A DNA stretch of 56,356 bases from an uncultured Prevotellaceae bacterium (GTDB taxonomy: Bacteria > Bacteroidota > Bacteroidia > Bacteroidales > Bacteroidaceae). The stretch is taken from assembly GCA_902762565.1 (NCBI GenBank), contig CACWOS010000014.1:1-56356 (forward strand), written 5' to 3'. The position numbers and the translations under genes were made by a program. Below the pieces are notes generated by a model. That model was not told the DNA's origin, did no database searches, and saw only the letters and a list, made by a program, of their open reading frames with translations. This document shows positions 55,061 through 56,356 of this stretch, in pieces (position 1 is the first letter of the stretch; each line of letters starts with the position of its first letter).

Positions 55061-56172
55061 TTCGGCATTTCAATGCGGAAGGTCGTACCTTTGCCAATCT
55101 CTGACTGTTTGACAAAGATACGGCCTTTATGATACTCTTCCACGATACGTTTTGCCAGCGACAATCCTAGCCCCCACCCTCTCTTCTTGGTGGTAAAACC
55201 TGGTGTAAACACGTTTGCAATATCCTTCTTCTTAATACCTTTACCCGTATCCTGTACCTCTATCACCACGCGCTGGCTTTCGTCAGTCAGTGTCAGCGTA
55301 ATGGTACCAGCACCCTCCATAGCATCGACGGCATTCTTGCACAAGTTCTCGATAACCCACTCAAACAGGGAGGCATTCATACGCACAATGACATCTTTCT
55401 CTGGCAATTGTCTAATCATCTGAACCTTATGAGACGTTCGACGATCCATATAGTCTACCACATGTGCCAATACTTCATTCATCGAAGCATCTACAGGTTC
55501 AGGCAGAGAACCAATCTTCGAGAAACGTTCAGCTATTAGTTGTAGACGCTTGACATCTTTATCCATCTCAGGTAATAGGTCATCCTCAGGATACTGTTCT
55601 TTCAGCATTTCCACCCATGCCATCAGACTCGACACAGGCGTACCCAACTGGTGGGCAGTTTCCTTCGACAAGCCAACCCAAACCTTGTTTTGTTCTGCAC
55701 GTTTCGATGATAGTAGGGCGAAAATAGCTACCACCACAAAGATTAGCACGATACCTAACTGAACATAAGGCCATGCCTGCAAGCGTTTCAGCATGATGCT
55801 CTCGTCGTAGCACACCAACTGGCTGCCAATACGAATAGTATCACCAGCCTTGATCATACGTTGAGCATAATCAGCAATATCAAGCGTATCACTGATATTG
55901 CGGAAATCATCGATATCGCCTTGTTCATTTAGCACAATGACAGGTATCGTATTATTGCCCTGAAGGACATTTGAAATCAAAGTAACATCTGTTGTTTCGT
56001 CAGCCTCGTTCAAGGCATGCAAAGCCTGAGCCCATACCTCCATACGGTTATGTTCTTCCTTTGATAGGTCGCGAACCAAAAAGTGGGATATCAACAGCGA
56101 GACTACAGCAATTATCACTGCTGCAACCACCAGAATAATTTTAATCTGACGAATACGATCTGTCCACTGCAT
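55051..56172 (-). CDS. Sensor histidine kinase
   Basis: 373 aa. Membrane segments at about 11-33 and 136-155 flank an extracytoplasmic sensor of about 100 aa. The dimerisation helix carries the phospho-acceptor His174 (KETAHQLGTPVSS). The ATPase has an N box (ENLCKNAVDA near 283), G1 DTGKGI and G2 GWGLGLSL. No response regulator is next to it in the window, so its partner is unknown. It lies just downstream of an rRNA operon on the same strand but behind a terminator. Confidence 0.93.
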   Translation of the reverse strand: MQWTDRIRQIKIILVVAAVIIAVVSLLISHFLVRDLSKEEHNRMEVWAQALHALNEADETTDVTLISNVLQGNNTIPVIVLNEQGDIDDFRNISDTLDIADYAQRMIKAGDTIRIGSQLVCYDESIMLKRLQAWPYVQLGIVLIFVVVAIFALLSSKRAEQNKVWVGLSKETAHQLGTPVSSLMAWVEMLKEQYPEDDLLPEMDKDVKRLQLIAERFSKIGSLPEPVDASMNEVLAHVVDYMDRRTSHKVQMIRQLPEKDVIVRMNASLFEWVIENLCKNAVDAMEGAGTITLTLTDESQRVVIEVQDTGKGIKKKDIANVFTPGFTTKKRGWGLGLSLAKRIVEEYHKGRIFVKQSEIGKGTTFRIEMPKGC

Positions 56173-56224
56173 ACAAACATATAACGTAGAATTTCCAGAT
56201 TTATTACCTAAGCATAAAGAAAAT

Positions 56225-56250
56225 GCCCTGAATCATTGCTGACTCAGGGC
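56225..56250 (-). terminator. Terminator of the rRNA operon
   Basis: Stem GCCCTGA / TCAGGGC followed on the minus strand by ATTTTCTTT. It lies about 16 bases after the 5S 3' end. Confidence 0.85.
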
Positions 56251-56265
56251 TTCTCTACTTGAAAA

Positions 56266-56356
<91 letters not shown>

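Overview
The window looks like a chromosomal segment from a Bacteroidota organism, most likely Prevotellaceae (Prevotella in the broad sense). The evidence is: many Bacteroidota-type promoters (TTTG, 19-21 bases, TAnnTTTG); signal peptides and lipoboxes of the usual Bacteroidales form; two secreted proteins with C-termini resembling type IX secretion sorting domains; OmpA-family and OstA-like envelope proteins; and the gene orders mlaE-mlaF-lptB, tig/clpP-clpX-recQ, guaB-PPIase-surA-ostA-mutL and DUF177-rpmF-fabH-era. The species cannot be fixed from the sequence. I saw no insertion sequence, prophage or CRISPR array. Layout: 0.2-3 kb (minus) asd with a small lipoprotein, then a BaiN/YhiN flavoprotein. 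3.2-6.8 kb (plus) a cation:proton antiporter, a LolD-like ATPase and a shortened CvfB-like RNA-binding protein. 7-10.2 kb (plus) a large lipoprotein and a DUF5723-type outer-membrane protein. 10.2-16.7 kb (minus) asnS, an RluB-type pseudouridine synthase with a repetitive disordered N-terminus, purB, tRNA-Val(UAC), a tandem-ACT protein and phenylacetate-CoA ligase. 16.8-17.2 kb a gene-free region with two 22-bp tandem arrays. 17.3-28 kb an accessory surface-protein region: secreted proteins with sorting-domain-like tails, a beta-helix lipoprotein, two OmpA-family proteins, a 937-aa coiled-coil lipoprotein and a barrel-like protein. 28.1-36.1 kb (minus) the guaB-PPIase-surA-ostA-mutL run. 36.2-42.8 kb (minus) a repeat-domain exported protein, recQ, clpX, clpP and tig. 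43-45.4 kb (minus) lptB, mlaF and mlaE. 45.4-46.25 kb (plus) a rhamnose-mutarotase-like gene and a self-contained 31-codon transcription unit. 46.26-52.5 kb (minus) a DUF4878-like lipoprotein, der, a PAP2 phosphatase fused to a predicted barrel, era, fabH, rpmF and DUF177. 52.7-55 kb (plus) an XRE-cupin regulator with an acyl-CoA ligase. 55-56.36 kb (minus) a histidine kinase and the 3' part of a 5S rRNA gene. The dominant theme is envelope biogenesis: lipoprotein export (LolD), LPS transport (LptB, OstA-like), phospholipid transport (MlaEF), periplasmic chaperones (SurA and a second parvulin), OmpA proteins and a PAP2-barrel, alongside core translation, proteolysis and repair genes. The most unusual signal is a set of short simple repeats with 7-, 8-, 9- and ~14-nt units. 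They occur at gene boundaries, in protein linkers and tails, and inside two signal-peptide coding regions. At the parvulin and OstA-like genes, the copy in the signal peptide is complementary to a copy just upstream of the start codon, so each mRNA could fold a long duplex around its start. At the parvulin gene the unit is 8 nt, so any change in copy number would shift the reading frame. Other candidates for new biology are the 31-aa ORF unit and the paired 22-bp arrays.
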